64,000 nt of DNA. Source: Bacillus sp. NTK034 (GTDB lineage Bacteria; Bacillota; Bacilli; Bacillales; Cytobacillaceae). The stretch covers positions 124,001-188,000 of the forward strand of contig NZ_JAFKOJ010000004.1 of NCBI RefSeq assembly GCF_017303275.1, written 5' to 3'. The notes under the pieces are model-generated. The model saw only the letters and a program-made list of their open reading frames with translations, had not been told where the DNA came from and searched no databases. The position numbers and the translations under genes are program-made. This document shows, piece by piece, positions 40,874 to 49,596 of the stretch (positions are counted from its first letter, which is position 1; every line of letters begins with the position of its first letter).

Positions 40874-42994
40874 TTGGTTAGAATCGGAGGTCTGGCAAGC
40901 GGGATGGATATTGACCAGCTTGTATCAGATCTAATGAAGGCAGAACGGATGCCTCTTGATAAATTAAAGCAGAAGAAACAAGTATTGGAATGGCAGCGTG
41001 ATGATTACCGTGCAATGAATTCATTACTATTGGATTTTAGAAGTGAATTGACGCAGATGAAGCTGACTACACGTTATCGCTCACGTCTGACAACTTCTTC
41101 AAATGAAGCAATGGTAACTGCCACAGCAAGTGGTGCAGCCAGCCAGTCTTCTTACTCGATTTCGAAAGTAACACAGCTGGCAAGTGCTGAGACTCGAGTG
41201 AATGGCGGCAGTATTTCTGCGGATGGGAAGTCCATCGACCCAAGCAAAAGCCTATATGCACAGGAAAGCAGTTTTATGTATAAAGGCAATCATACAGATT
41301 CTAGTGGCAACACTGTAGCTAGTGCTTGGAAAAATGGTGCCGTATTAAGTAAAAATATTGATGTGACCGATCCGGCAGCCATTAGTTTCGGAGATATGTC
41401 CAAAGTGGACCTAAGTGAACTTAGCTCCTGGAGTGTAAAGGTTAATGGAGTAGGATTTAATGCGCTGAGTGAGGCAGAATTAACTGCGGCGAGCCGTCCC
41501 TTAAAAGAGAATGAAGTGCTGGTAAAAGAAGATGGAACGCTGCAATTTGGCAAGGAACCTGCAAAGGGAAGTGTTATAAAGATTGATTATGTTGCCACTG
41601 AACGGACGGGTTCACACGCTATTTCAAGCAGCACTTCCTCTATTCAATTGGCTCAAGGTGCCTTGAACGAAGTGAAGAGCATTAAGATAAAGGAAACAGC
41701 GTCCGGAACGACCACTGAGAAAACTTTTTCAATGGGTAATATCGTGAATGGAGAAAGAGAAATACTCGATGATGCCAATAAAGTGGTAGGCACTCTTAAC
41801 TATGAAACAGGTAAAATCACGTTTAATTCTGATATGAAAAAGCCGGCAGAGGGATCAGGTACAACGATGACCCTGGAGATTGCATTTGATCACAAATTCA
41901 CTGCTTTTTCAGTCGATACTTCAACCTCTAAAGGAGAGCGTCATGATTCCTTCCTTATTTCAGGCAGTGAGTCCCTGAATAATGTCATCAGTAAAGTCAA
42001 TGCTTCAAGTGCTGGTGTCAATATGTTCTTTGACAGTGCTACAGGCCAAATGACGATGACCCGTACTGAGACGGGTGATTTTAATAAAGGCGGGGCTGAA
42101 ATCACGACAAGCGGCAGCTTTCTGAATGATGTGCTGCGCTTTAAAGGGGCTGCGGTCAAAGAAGAAGGAAGAAACGCTGAATTCGAAATTAACGGATTGG
42201 CTACTAATCGGAGCTCAAACACGTTTGAAGTGAACGGCGTCACCTTTACGCTTAAGCAGACATTTGAAGATCAGCCGGTCAGCATCAATGTCAGCAATGA
42301 TTCCACAAAGGTTTTTGACAATATTAAGGCATTTGTGGATAAATACAATGAAATGATCGATAAGATCCAGAAAAAGACTGGTGAAGAACGCTATAGAAGC
42401 TATACCCCTTTGACGGATGAACAGCGTGAGCAGCTTTCGGACAAGCAGCAGGAGCAATGGGAAGAGCGAGCTAAAAGCGGTCTCTTGCGCAAGGATTCTA
42501 CTCTTCAGTCTGTATTATCGGGGATGAGAATGAACTTTTACCAGCCCATATCGAATGATCTTGTTTCTCCGCTTTATAATCAGCTGGCCAGTATCGGCAT
42601 TAAAACGACCAGCAATTATTTAGAAGGCGGTAAGCTGGAAATTGATGAAGCCGCCCTGAAAAAGGCAATCGAAGATGACCCTGTGTCTGTTGAAAATCTT
42701 TTTAGAGGAGAAGGGCAGACAGATGGGCAAAGAGGGATTGCCCACAGGCTTTATGATACAGTAAACGCTGCTATGGATAAATTGAAGACAAAAGCCGGAA
42801 ATAGCTTTACAACCAATCAGCAGTTCACCATCGGCAGGGAATTGAATGATGTAGGCAAGCGGATTGATAGCTTTGAAGATAAATTAAAGCAGGTGGAAGA
42901 CCGCTACTGGCGCCAATTTACTGCAATGGAAAAAGCGATTCAGCGTTCCAATGAGCAGTCCATGTTCCTCATGAACCAGTTTGGCGGCATGTAA
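40874..42994 (+). CDS. fliD: Flagellar filament cap protein FliD
   Basis: A 706-residue filament cap (HAP2), which guides flagellin polymerisation at the tip. It has the N-terminal FliD_N domain (VRIGGLASGMDIDQLVSDLMK), a long variable middle and the FliD_C domain (DKYNEMIDKIQ and the helical C-terminus VEDRYWRQFTAMEKAIQRSN). It is larger than B. subtilis FliD (about 500), with extra central domains. TTG start with AAAGGAGGAG upstream. Confidence 0.94.
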   Translation: MVRIGGLASGMDIDQLVSDLMKAERMPLDKLKQKKQVLEWQRDDYRAMNSLLLDFRSELTQMKLTTRYRSRLTTSSNEAMVTATASGAASQSSYSISKVTQLASAETRVNGGSISADGKSIDPSKSLYAQESSFMYKGNHTDSSGNTVASAWKNGAVLSKNIDVTDPAAISFGDMSKVDLSELSSWSVKVNGVGFNALSEAELTAASRPLKENEVLVKEDGTLQFGKEPAKGSVIKIDYVATERTGSHAISSSTSSIQLAQGALNEVKSIKIKETASGTTTEKTFSMGNIVNGEREILDDANKVVGTLNYETGKITFNSDMKKPAEGSGTTMTLEIAFDHKFTAFSVDTSTSKGERHDSFLISGSESLNNVISKVNASSAGVNMFFDSATGQMTMTRTETGDFNKGGAEITTSGSFLNDVLRFKGAAVKEEGRNAEFEINGLATNRSSNTFEVNGVTFTLKQTFEDQPVSINVSNDSTKVFDNIKAFVDKYNEMIDKIQKKTGEERYRSYTPLTDEQREQLSDKQQEQWEERAKSGLLRKDSTLQSVLSGMRMNFYQPISNDLVSPLYNQLASIGIKTTSNYLEGGKLEIDEAALKKAIEDDPVSVENLFRGEGQTDGQRGIAHRLYDTVNAAMDKLKTKAGNSFTTNQQFTIGRELNDVGKRIDSFEDKLKQVEDRYWRQFTAMEKAIQRSNEQSMFLMNQFGGM

Positions 42995-43012
42995 TAAAAA
43001 GGAGTGTTACAA

Positions 43013-43414
43013 ATGGCAGTAAGCAATCCATACCAATCTTATCAGCAAAATTCAGTGAATACAGCATCTCCTGGAGAGCTGACACTGATGCTATATAACG
43101 GTTGCCTGAAGTTCGTCCATCAGGCTAAAAAAGCCATAATGGACAATAACATTGAGGTGAAAAACACAAATATCCAGAAGGCGCAAAATATTATACAAGA
43201 GCTGATGGTTACGCTGAATATGGATGTAGAGGTATCTTCAAACATGATGGCTTTATATGATTATATGAACCGGAGGCTGATGGAAGCGAATGTCAAGAAT
43301 GAGACAGCTATTCTTGATGAAGTCGAGGGTCTTGTAACCGAATTCCGCGACACATGGAAGGAAGTCATCCAGGTCAATCGTCAGAAGCAATTCTCCCAAG
43401 GCGGCACTGTGTAG
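43013..43414 (+). CDS. fliS: Flagellar export chaperone FliS
   Basis: A 133-residue chaperone that binds the flagellin C-terminus in the cytoplasm and prevents early polymerisation. It has the family start (NPYQSYQQNSVNTASPGELTLMLYNG) and FVHQAKKAIMDNNI. Its target is the very C-terminal region that the introns alter. ATG 43013 fits AAAAAGGAG at 42997-43003; a GTG 9 bp upstream is unlikely. Its TAG overlaps the next GTG by 1 bp. Confidence 0.95.
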   Translation: MAVSNPYQSYQQNSVNTASPGELTLMLYNGCLKFVHQAKKAIMDNNIEVKNTNIQKAQNIIQELMVTLNMDVEVSSNMMALYDYMNRRLMEANVKNETAILDEVEGLVTEFRDTWKEVIQVNRQKQFSQGGTV

Positions 43415-43758
43415 TGAGTTCGGTTCAAAGTTTTTATGATTTAACCCTCGAATTAATCAAAACGCTGGAACATCCAAAGCTTGACCGTGATGCGAAAATG
43501 AATGATGTCGATATTCTTCTTGAAAAACGCCAGCAGGCAATGGCTGGCATGGCTCCTCCCTATTCAGAAACCGAAAAGGATCTGGGAGCCAGGCTGATCA
43601 GCCTCAATTCAAAAGTCACCCAGCTGATGACAAGGGAAAAGCTATTTATTCAAAAAGACATCAAAGACTTAAACGTTAAAAAAGAATCAACCGGAAAATA
43701 TGCAAATCCCTATCAATCCATGGCAACGGACGGCATGTTTTATGATAAAAGAAAATAG
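43414..43758 (+). CDS. fliT: Flagellar protein FliT
   Basis: A 114-residue helical protein at the FliT position, chaperone for the FliD cap in Bacillus. It shows SVQSFYDLTLELIKTLEHPKL and long helices to the C-terminus. GTG at 43414 shares a base with the fliS stop (TAGTG), and AAGGCGG lies upstream; earlier in-frame codons are inside fliS. Sequence is divergent, so the name rests mostly on position and size. Confidence 0.75.
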   Translation: MSSVQSFYDLTLELIKTLEHPKLDRDAKMNDVDILLEKRQQAMAGMAPPYSETEKDLGARLISLNSKVTQLMTREKLFIQKDIKDLNVKKESTGKYANPYQSMATDGMFYDKRK

Positions 43759-43768
43759 GTGACTAACT

Positions 43769-44155
43769 TTGTTGACTCTGACCGAAGAGCAGTATATTTT
43801 TTTGAAGGAATACAGCGATTTATTATATACCATTGATGAGGCATTTGATTATATAGTAAAAAGCTTTAGCGATTTTAGCAAAACAGAGGGAGATCGGCTT
43901 CTTGGTGATGTTTTTCAGGCATTCCCTCAAGTCGCTTCAGCTCATGAACAGCTTAGCTATCTTGTTCAAGGCAATCAGACGATGCTAAAGGCTATTGCTG
44001 ATATTAGTGCAGTAGCCGATCAGGCTGAACTCCTTATTCAGAACTTTGACGATCTTCCTGTTAGACAGGAGATCATTTCGAAAAAGCTCTATCCCGCATT
44101 TGCAGTGTGGCATAAAAATATTCAGCAGGAATTAAATCCATATATACAGTCCTAA
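43769..44155 (+). CDS. Hypothetical protein of the fliD operon
   Basis: A 128-residue helical protein, not recognised. It has no signal peptide or membrane segment and is rich in acidic and aromatic residues at its N-terminus (LTEEQYIFLKEYSDLLYTIDEAF). TTG start with ATAGGTGA 6 bp upstream, 10 bp after fliT, so it belongs to the same operon. A chaperone or assembly role is plausible from context only. Confidence 0.55.
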   Translation: MLTLTEEQYIFLKEYSDLLYTIDEAFDYIVKSFSDFSKTEGDRLLGDVFQAFPQVASAHEQLSYLVQGNQTMLKAIADISAVADQAELLIQNFDDLPVRQEIISKKLYPAFAVWHKNIQQELNPYIQS

Positions 44156-44190
44156 ATAGGATCAGGCTTAAATAGCCAGGAGGTGTTCCC

Positions 44191-44391
44191 TTGGATATCC
44201 CATTAATGTCCATGGTCTTATCTCAAGGCCAGGTCCAGCAGCAGGCATCCATCTCAGTCATGAAGAAAGCCATGGATCAAGCGGAGGGAAATGCAAAATT
44301 TATTAATAAGATGATGAGCGGGTCTCAGATACAGTCCCTCCAGCACGCAGCCCAGCCCCACTTGGGCGGCAATATTGATATAAAAGGATGA
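44191..44391 (+). CDS. YjfB family putative motility protein
   Basis: A 66-residue protein of the YjfB family, which is listed as a putative motility protein. It starts DIPLMSMVLSQGQVQQQASISVMKKAMDQAE and ends in a short polar tail. TTG start with AGGAGGTG upstream. It closes the fliD operon, and its stop is inside the terminator. Confidence 0.7.
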   Translation: MDIPLMSMVLSQGQVQQQASISVMKKAMDQAEGNAKFINKMMSGSQIQSLQHAAQPHLGGNIDIKG

Positions 44392-44418
44392 GCAGCCAAA
44401 GGAGCTGCTCGTTTTTTT
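44390..44418 (+). terminator. Terminator of the fliD operon
   Basis: GAGCAGC (44390-44396) pairs with GCTGCTC (44404-44410), followed by GTTTTTTT. Confidence 0.88.
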
Positions 44419-44461
44419 ATTTGCGTCACCAATTCGACAAATATTCTCAATCTTTTTACCA

Positions 44462-44487
44462 GTTTCAGCAGGAGTTTTTAGGGGTAA
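44462..44487 (+). promoter_or_regulatory. Candidate sigma-B promoter of hpf
   Basis: GTTTCA (44462-44467) and GGGTAA (44482-44487) are 14 bp apart, one or two mismatches from the sigma-B consensus GTTTAA-N12-14-GGGTAT. B. subtilis hpf (yvyD) is known to respond to sigma-B and sigma-H. A perfect palindrome AGTCTTAA/TTAAGACT lies downstream at 44507-44529 and could be an operator. Confidence 0.5.
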
Positions 44488-44620
44488 AATAGAAATATAA
44501 ATACATAGTCTTAATATACTTTTAAGACTAGGCATTTCCTTTTCAGGCATTACTGGTGATTTTCACAGTAAACGCTAATGAAAAGGCTGTCATTGTATAA
44601 TGAGAAGGAGGAGTTCACGT

Positions 44621-45178
44621 ATGAATTACAACATTCGTGGTGAAAACATTGAGGTAACTCCAGCAATTAGAGAGTACGTAGAGAAGAAAATTGCTAAGTT
44701 AGAAAGGTATTTTACTGAAACTCCTGATGCAAATGTACATGTAAATTTAAAAACGTATAACAATAACCGTTCTAAAGTGGAAGTAACGATTCCGATGCCG
44801 AACCTGGTACTTCGTGCAGAGGAAGATCATGATGATATGTATGCAGCGATTGATCTGATTACAGATAAATTGGAGCGTCAAATCCGCAAGCATAAAACAA
44901 AAGTGAACCGCAAGTTCCGCGAGAAGGGCAATCTGACTGCTGTGTTTGCAGCATTGGAAAATGAGGCAGAGGTCCCTGAAGTGGAAGAAGATGAAAATGA
45001 GCTTGAAGTTGTCCGCCAAAAGAGCTTCGATTTGAAGCCGATGGACAGCGAAGAGGCGATCCTGCAAATGAACATGCTGGGCCACAGCTTCTACGTGTTC
45101 ACGAATGCAGAGTCTAACTTAACCAATGTAGTGTACAAGCGTAAAGACGGCCGCTATGGTCTGATTGAAGCGCAATAA
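44621..45178 (+). CDS. hpf: Ribosome hibernation promoting factor HPF (long form)
   Basis: A 185-residue long HPF, which dimerises 70S ribosomes into inactive 100S particles in stationary phase. The N-terminal S30AE domain (MNYNIRGENIEVTPAIREYV, residues 1-100) is joined by an acidic linker to the C-terminal dimerisation domain (KPMDSEEAILQMNMLGHSFYVF). ATG 44621 follows AAGGAGGAG. In B. subtilis secA follows; here the order breaks after hpf. Confidence 0.95.
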   Translation: MNYNIRGENIEVTPAIREYVEKKIAKLERYFTETPDANVHVNLKTYNNNRSKVEVTIPMPNLVLRAEEDHDDMYAAIDLITDKLERQIRKHKTKVNRKFREKGNLTAVFAALENEAEVPEVEEDENELEVVRQKSFDLKPMDSEEAILQMNMLGHSFYVFTNAESNLTNVVYKRKDGRYGLIEAQ

Positions 45179-45186
45179 TAAAACGT

Positions 45187-45216
45187 GAAAACCCTGCTGC
45201 TGAGGCGGGGTTTTCG
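45187..45216 (+). terminator. Terminator of hpf
   Basis: GAAAACCC (45187-45194) pairs with GGGTTTTC (45208-45215). The hairpin also suits the minus strand, but the mcp gene ends further right. Confidence 0.75.
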
Positions 45217-45238
45217 TTTGTTTGGGTTCACTATTGGG

Positions 45239-45330
45239 CTATTTGCAGGAATTGGTCTGCTATTTGCAAATTCGCCGTTCTATTTGCAGAAATGCCGAAG
45301 TTATTTACAAGAATTATACTTCTATTTGCA
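45239..45330 (-). repeat. Array of five TGCAAATAG units with a 21 bp period (reverse orientation)
   Basis: On the plus strand CTATTTGCA begins at 45239, 45260 and 45280, TTATTTACA at 45301, and CTATTTGCA at 45322; spacings are 21, 20, 21 and 21 bp. It is the reverse complement of the motif at 25,603-25,716. It lies between the hpf terminator and the end of the minus-strand mcp gene, in sense with mcp. Confidence 0.85.
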
Positions 45331-45392
45331 GGTTTTCCCGACCTAATTGCATCGTTCACAATTTCAGTAAAACGACACTGCCAAAAATCCGC

Positions 45393-47054
45393 CTAAACTG
45401 TAAACTTCTCCAATTCCCTCTCCATCACTCCGGTCATTTCTTTCAGCTGCTCCACCTTCACCATTACCTGCTCAAACGCGCGAAGCTGTTCTTCTGTAGA
45501 AGCTGAGATTTCCTCCGTCCCTGCAGCGGTTTCTTCTGTTACCGCTGAAATGTTTTCCACGGCACTAATAACCCGCTGGCTCATATCACTGGAGGTCTTC
45601 ATGTCTTCAACCAATTTTTCCAAATGGCTGTGAATGCCGGAAACATGCTCCGAAATGGTTTCAAAAACTTGTTCCGTTTCACCCATTGATTGGGATTGCT
45701 CTTTTGAAAGGGCATGCCCCTGCTCAGTGGCATTATAAATATTGCTGATTCCATTTTGGATATTGCTGACCATCGAGGCGATGAGATCGGTTGCTTTTGA
45801 AGAAGAATCGGCGAGCTTCCGTACTTCTTCTGCCACAACCGCAAATCCTTTACCGGCATCACCGGCACGGGCTGCTTCGATCGCCGCATTTAAGGCCAGC
45901 AGATTGGTTTGATCCGCAATATCTTTAACGGTGTTAGCTGCCCCTTCAATTTCCTTGGTGAACTGGGCAAATTCACTGACTGAGCTTCTAATATGGTTAG
46001 ACGAACTGGAAATCTCTTCAGCAAGTTTCATTTGTTTTTCCAGGGACACTCTGCCCTGAGTAACAGATTCCAATGCCTGTGTACTTTGTGAAGCGCTCTT
46101 CGCACTCGACTGATGGACAGCTGAAAATTGCTCGCCCATCACGCTCATTAACTCAGCGGTAGCCTGAACGTCTTCAGAAATGGCCTGGCTTCCTCTCGCC
46201 AATTCGTCGGTTGAAACGGCCACCTGGCCGCTGCTTTCATTTAAGCTGTGCATATAAGAAGCCACATCCCCGGCAAATCCTTTTACATTCTGGCTGACTT
46301 CTTCAATGGATTGCACGGTTCCTTTTAGATTTACCACCATTTTTGAGAAGGCTTCCGTTAGTTTATCCACTTCATAGCGGCTGTTTTCTTTAAAAGAAAG
46401 CTGTGATAAGTCTGCTGTTAAATCGCCCTCTGAAATTTTCTCAGCTTTTTCCACAATCGCATTGATTGGTTTTGTAATCTTTCTGGCAGCCATCCATGAG
46501 AATATAGCCGATAACAAAATAAGCAGCACGCTTCCTATGAGGGAGGAATTCGTGATAAAGGCGATTTTCTGGCTGGTTTCCTGAAGAATCCCTTCATACC
46601 ATTCATTTGTCCGTTTCTTCAGCAGGTGCATATCATTTAAAATGCCGGAAATCCGTATGCTCTGGCGCTTGATTTCGGCTTTGTTTCCATTGGTGAAGGC
46701 TTCTGTCGAAACTTCCGATAGCTCTGCATATTTTCCTTCAATGCTTCCAATGATTTTTTTGTGCTCTGGAACGGCGGCGACTGAAGAAAGTGAAGCCAGG
46801 TTTTCCTGAACTTCTTTCATCATGGTTAGTGCCTGGTCTTTGTTGGCGTCACTGGAATTATAGGTGTAATTGGCAAGTGATTGGCTTGTCACTACCAGGC
46901 TTTGCTCCAGGTCCTTTACTTTCAGAAGAAGTTCCACATCATCTTTAGCGGAGCTTTGAATGTTTAATGTCTGGTAAATGATAAAGCCTATCATGCTGAC
47001 CGACAGTACGAGCGGGATCAGCGTGACAATAATAAGGCGGTTGCGTAATGTCAT
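45393..47054 (-). CDS. Methyl-accepting chemotaxis protein
   Basis: A 553-residue transmembrane chemoreceptor. Membrane helices near 8-30 and 170-190 flank an external four-helix-type sensor, then HAMP (about 190-245) and the signalling domain whose tip reads [28 protein letters not shown] (about 390-417 region). It signals to CheA. It follows the BMP-lipoprotein gene by 13 bp on the same strand, which suggests that the lipoprotein presents a ligand. Confidence 0.93.
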   Translation of the reverse strand: MTLRNRLIIVTLIPLVLSVSMIGFIIYQTLNIQSSAKDDVELLLKVKDLEQSLVVTSQSLANYTYNSSDANKDQALTMMKEVQENLASLSSVAAVPEHKKIIGSIEGKYAELSEVSTEAFTNGNKAEIKRQSIRISGILNDMHLLKKRTNEWYEGILQETSQKIAFITNSSLIGSVLLILLSAIFSWMAARKITKPINAIVEKAEKISEGDLTADLSQLSFKENSRYEVDKLTEAFSKMVVNLKGTVQSIEEVSQNVKGFAGDVASYMHSLNESSGQVAVSTDELARGSQAISEDVQATAELMSVMGEQFSAVHQSSAKSASQSTQALESVTQGRVSLEKQMKLAEEISSSSNHIRSSVSEFAQFTKEIEGAANTVKDIADQTNLLALNAAIEAARAGDAGKGFAVVAEEVRKLADSSSKATDLIASMVSNIQNGISNIYNATEQGHALSKEQSQSMGETEQVFETISEHVSGIHSHLEKLVEDMKTSSDMSQRVISAVENISAVTEETAAGTEEISASTEEQLRAFEQVMVKVEQLKEMTGVMERELEKFTV

Positions 47055-47067
47055 CTTGGGAGCTCCT

Positions 47068-48045
47068 TTATATCTCAGCTTTTACTGTGATTTTTCCATT
47101 GATTATGTCTTCTGTTGCCTTTTTCAATGCAGCTTTCTGCTCCTCTGTTAAGGAAATGACCCGAACTTCCGAAAGGCCGACACCGTTTTCTGCCAGTCCC
47201 CATTCATAGGAGGAAGCTTCGATTTTTCCGTTTTCCGTCAATTCCTTCGCCAGGTTAAAAACAGCAATGTCGATGTTTTTGACCATCGATGTGGCAACGG
47301 CTTTTTCCGCAACAAAATACTGGTCGGAATCGACACCGCCGGCAAGCACGCCTTTTTCTTCCGCTTTTTTCAGTGCGCCAAAACCGGTGAATCCCGCAGC
47401 AGGGTAGATAAAATCTGCACCTGCAGCAATTTGCTTCTCAGCAATTTTCTCACCGAGAGCCGCATCTCCAAAGTTCCCGGCGTATTCTGTTAATACTTCA
47501 ATTTTCGGATTGAAGTGCTTGGCACCTTGAATAAATCCATTTTCAAAATGGTGAATGACAGGCACATCAACACCGCCGATAAATCCCACCTTGCCCGTTT
47601 TGCTTGTCATGGCAGCAAGCATCCCCACAAGGAAGCTTCCTTCATGCTCCTTAAAAGTAAGTGAGACCACATTTTCAAGCTCGGAAACAGCATCAATCAG
47701 CAAAAATTGCTTTTCGGGATATTTCTCAGCCGTTTTTTCAAGTGCTTCCTGTGCTGTGAAACCCAGTCCGATGATCAGGTCATGATCATCTTTGACAAGC
47801 TCTTCAAGCGGCTTTTCAAAATTTCCGTCTGGAGCTTCTTTGTAATCAAACAGAATACCCAGCTCATCACGGGCTTTTTCCAGGCCACGGAAGGCAGAGT
47901 CGTTGAAAGACTCATCTCCAAGTCCTGTGTCTGATAATAGAATGCCAATTTTATATTCTTTATTTTGGTTTTTACTTTGTTCAGAGGCAGAGCAGGATGC
48001 CAGAAGTAAACTGAACAGAAGCAGAATAGGTAGTAGTTTTTTCAA
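47068..48045 (-). CDS. BMP family substrate-binding lipoprotein
   Basis: A 325-residue lipoprotein with a signal peptide and lipobox LLASC at residue 18. The mature part is a Bmp/PnrA-type binding protein ([59 protein letters not shown]). The family binds nucleosides or related ligands. No permease or ATPase gene is nearby. It is 13 bp upstream of the chemoreceptor gene. Confidence 0.88.
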   Translation of the reverse strand: MKKLLPILLLFSLLLASCSASEQSKNQNKEYKIGILLSDTGLGDESFNDSAFRGLEKARDELGILFDYKEAPDGNFEKPLEELVKDDHDLIIGLGFTAQEALEKTAEKYPEKQFLLIDAVSELENVVSLTFKEHEGSFLVGMLAAMTSKTGKVGFIGGVDVPVIHHFENGFIQGAKHFNPKIEVLTEYAGNFGDAALGEKIAEKQIAAGADFIYPAAGFTGFGALKKAEEKGVLAGGVDSDQYFVAEKAVATSMVKNIDIAVFNLAKELTENGKIEASSYEWGLAENGVGLSEVRVISLTEEQKAALKKATEDIINGKITVKAEI

Positions 48046-48144
48046 AATAAACCTCCGTGTTGTCGTATTTCGCCTTACCTAATATCGGCAGAAAGGTGGA
48101 GGTTTTAAGTCTGAAGTCAGACCTTCCTCTAAAAAAAGCCAAAT

Positions 48145-48170
48145 AAAAAAGCCTGCATATTCACAGGCTT
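48145..48170 (-). terminator. Terminator of the YkvA-like gene
   Basis: AAGCCTG (48149-48155) pairs with CAGGCTT (48164-48170). On the minus strand it is followed by T residues (plus A run at 48145-48150). Confidence 0.75.
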
Positions 48171-48176
48171 CCAACA

Positions 48177-48455
48177 TCATTCCTCCAGGACCTTATATTT
48201 TTCCTTTAGCGACTCCGGAGCCATTTTCACCATCTGCTGAAGGACAAACGATGTAATCACGATATCATCCGTAAATCCGAAAATCGACAGGAAGTCTGGC
48301 ACAAGATCGAGCGGCAGTAGGATATAAAGAAGGCCGGCCGCAACCGGGAACAGCTTTTTGCCGGCTGTTACCTCCCGTGAGAGAAAGTAATCCCTCAGGA
48401 AGGGAAGGAACTTCCAAAATTTTAATACAAACTTGATGCGTTTGAAAAACTTCAT
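48177..48455 (-). CDS. YkvA family (DUF1232) membrane protein
   Basis: A 92-residue protein of the DUF1232/YkvA family. The core FPVAAGLLYILLPLDLVPDFLSIFGFTDDIVI (residues about 36-67) is the family signature and likely a membrane segment. The N-terminus is basic and aromatic. Function is unknown. It stands alone with its own terminator. Confidence 0.82.
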   Translation of the reverse strand: MKFFKRIKFVLKFWKFLPFLRDYFLSREVTAGKKLFPVAAGLLYILLPLDLVPDFLSIFGFTDDIVITSFVLQQMVKMAPESLKEKYKVLEE

Positions 48456-48690
48456 TTAGTTCACCTATTTCTAGTTCATTCGCTGAATGGGAGCTGACAC
48501 CTGAATGCGCGGCGGGTTTTTCACCTCAAGTGTGGCAGCTGACAGATAGCTTGTTTCAAGTATGCTTCAAAAAGTAAATAGAATTAGCCACTTTTGCAAA
48601 GTGTTCAATTAGGTATGAATCTCCTCTTTTTATAGTTTATATATGGTAAGAGGGGATATGCTACACTCGTTTCATCCTCCTTGGGATTGA

Positions 48691-49080
48691 TTATCGAATA
48701 ATCGTAATTTTATCCAGGTCGGCGCTTTTGACGCCTTCGTTAAAGATCAGCCTTGTTTTAAATTGAAAAATCCGGTCAGGTGCAGAGCAGGGAATGTCTT
48801 CAGGCAGCTGGAAGTTAAAGTCCATTTTGTTGGTTTCTTCTGATTCAATGACTTTGGTGGACAGAATGGTCGCTGTCCCGATCACTTCCTCCTTCTCTTC
48901 GTCAGGCGATGCCATGACCAGGTCACACTCAATCCGCTTAATCTGCTGATCAATGGTTCCTCCTTCAATCAGGAAGATTCCGCTCACATTTTCTCCTGGC
49001 GTATATTGAAGCTTTGGCAGCTGCAAATCAATTTTTGCAGAGCCTATTCCAAGCATTGACATGTATTTTCGTAAAATCAA
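48691..49080 (-). CDS. Spo0M-like arrestin-fold protein (short form)
   Basis: A 129-residue protein matching the N-terminal half of Spo0M (about 258 residues in B. subtilis), with GIGSAKIDLQLPKLQYTPGENVSG and FQLPEDIPCSAPDR. Spo0M is involved in sporulation control and cell structure; this half-length form has one arrestin-like domain only. TTG at 49080 (or the TTG just before it) follows AGAGGAGAG. A perfect sigma-W promoter lies upstream, pointing to induction by envelope stress. Confidence 0.7.
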   Translation of the reverse strand: MILRKYMSMLGIGSAKIDLQLPKLQYTPGENVSGIFLIEGGTIDQQIKRIECDLVMASPDEEKEEVIGTATILSTKVIESEETNKMDFNFQLPEDIPCSAPDRIFQFKTRLIFNEGVKSADLDKITIIR

Positions 49081-49152
49081 CAAAGATCTCTCCTCTAATT
49101 TTGTATAGGGGGGAGCTGCTCGCTCACACCACAATTTTCCTGTTTCCTTCTT

Positions 49153-49178
49153 TACGTGAAAATAACGATAAAGTTTCA
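49153..49178 (-). promoter_or_regulatory. Sigma-W promoter of the Spo0M-like gene
   Basis: On the minus strand TGAAAC (plus 49173-49178) and CGTA (plus 49153-49156) are 16 bp apart, a perfect match to the sigma-W consensus TGAAAC-N16-CGTA. The start codon is about 70 bp downstream. Confidence 0.8.
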
Positions 49179-49251
49179 AAGAATTTTCCTTCTACCTATT
49201 CCTCCATTTTATGAAGTAAAACATGCGGCGGTGCGGGCCTGTATAATAAGA

Positions 49252-49370
49252 AAAGCGGAGGTGCCTTGCTCACCCCCGACAAGCATAAGACGAGCCTTCC
49301 GGGAAGGCGTCCTTTGCCTTACTGGAAGGATTGGCTTATGACCTCGAGGGGGTAGGCACCGAAGCTAGAC
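49252..49370. repeat. Imperfect palindromic repeat (about 120 bp), likely dispersed
   Basis: The left end (AAGCGGAGGTGCCTTGCTCA, with CACCCCCGA) and right end (CTCGAGGGGGTAGGCACC, with GAAGC) form an imperfect inverted repeat, with an inner palindrome (CCTTCCGGGAAGG at about 49296-49308). It codes for no protein. I recall very similar units at many places in Bacillus genomes, but cannot confirm that here. Confidence 0.65.
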
Positions 49371-49378
49371 AAAAAAAG

Positions 49379-49442
49379 GGGCCTTTACCGCGGTGGTAAA
49401 GGCCCATAAATAAAGACCTCTACCGAATTTGGTAAAGGTCTT
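49379..49442. repeat. Two tandem hairpins with a shared core
   Basis: GGGCCTTTACC/GGTAAAGGCCC (49379-49405) and AAGACCTCTACC/GGTAAAGGTCTT (49413-49442) share the ACC...GGTAAAGG core. The first is preceded by seven A. They may be terminators for the minus-strand transporter operon, or a repeat. The rest of 49,443-49,596 shows nothing clear. Confidence 0.5.
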
Positions 49443-49596
49443 GCTAACAATTGTTTAGATTGCCAACAAAGCCGAGAGCATGTGCTCCGTAATGACGACT
49501 CTGCTGTAAAAGCTACTCCCCTTTAGGAGATACTATTCATTTTATAGCTACATCATATTGGATTCTAAGATTTTTGTCAATATGCTTCCTTCCATT

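Noticed and set aside
45222-45506. Plus-strand reading frame across the second array.
   Set aside because: Same by-product of the repeats, and it overlaps the end of the chemoreceptor gene.
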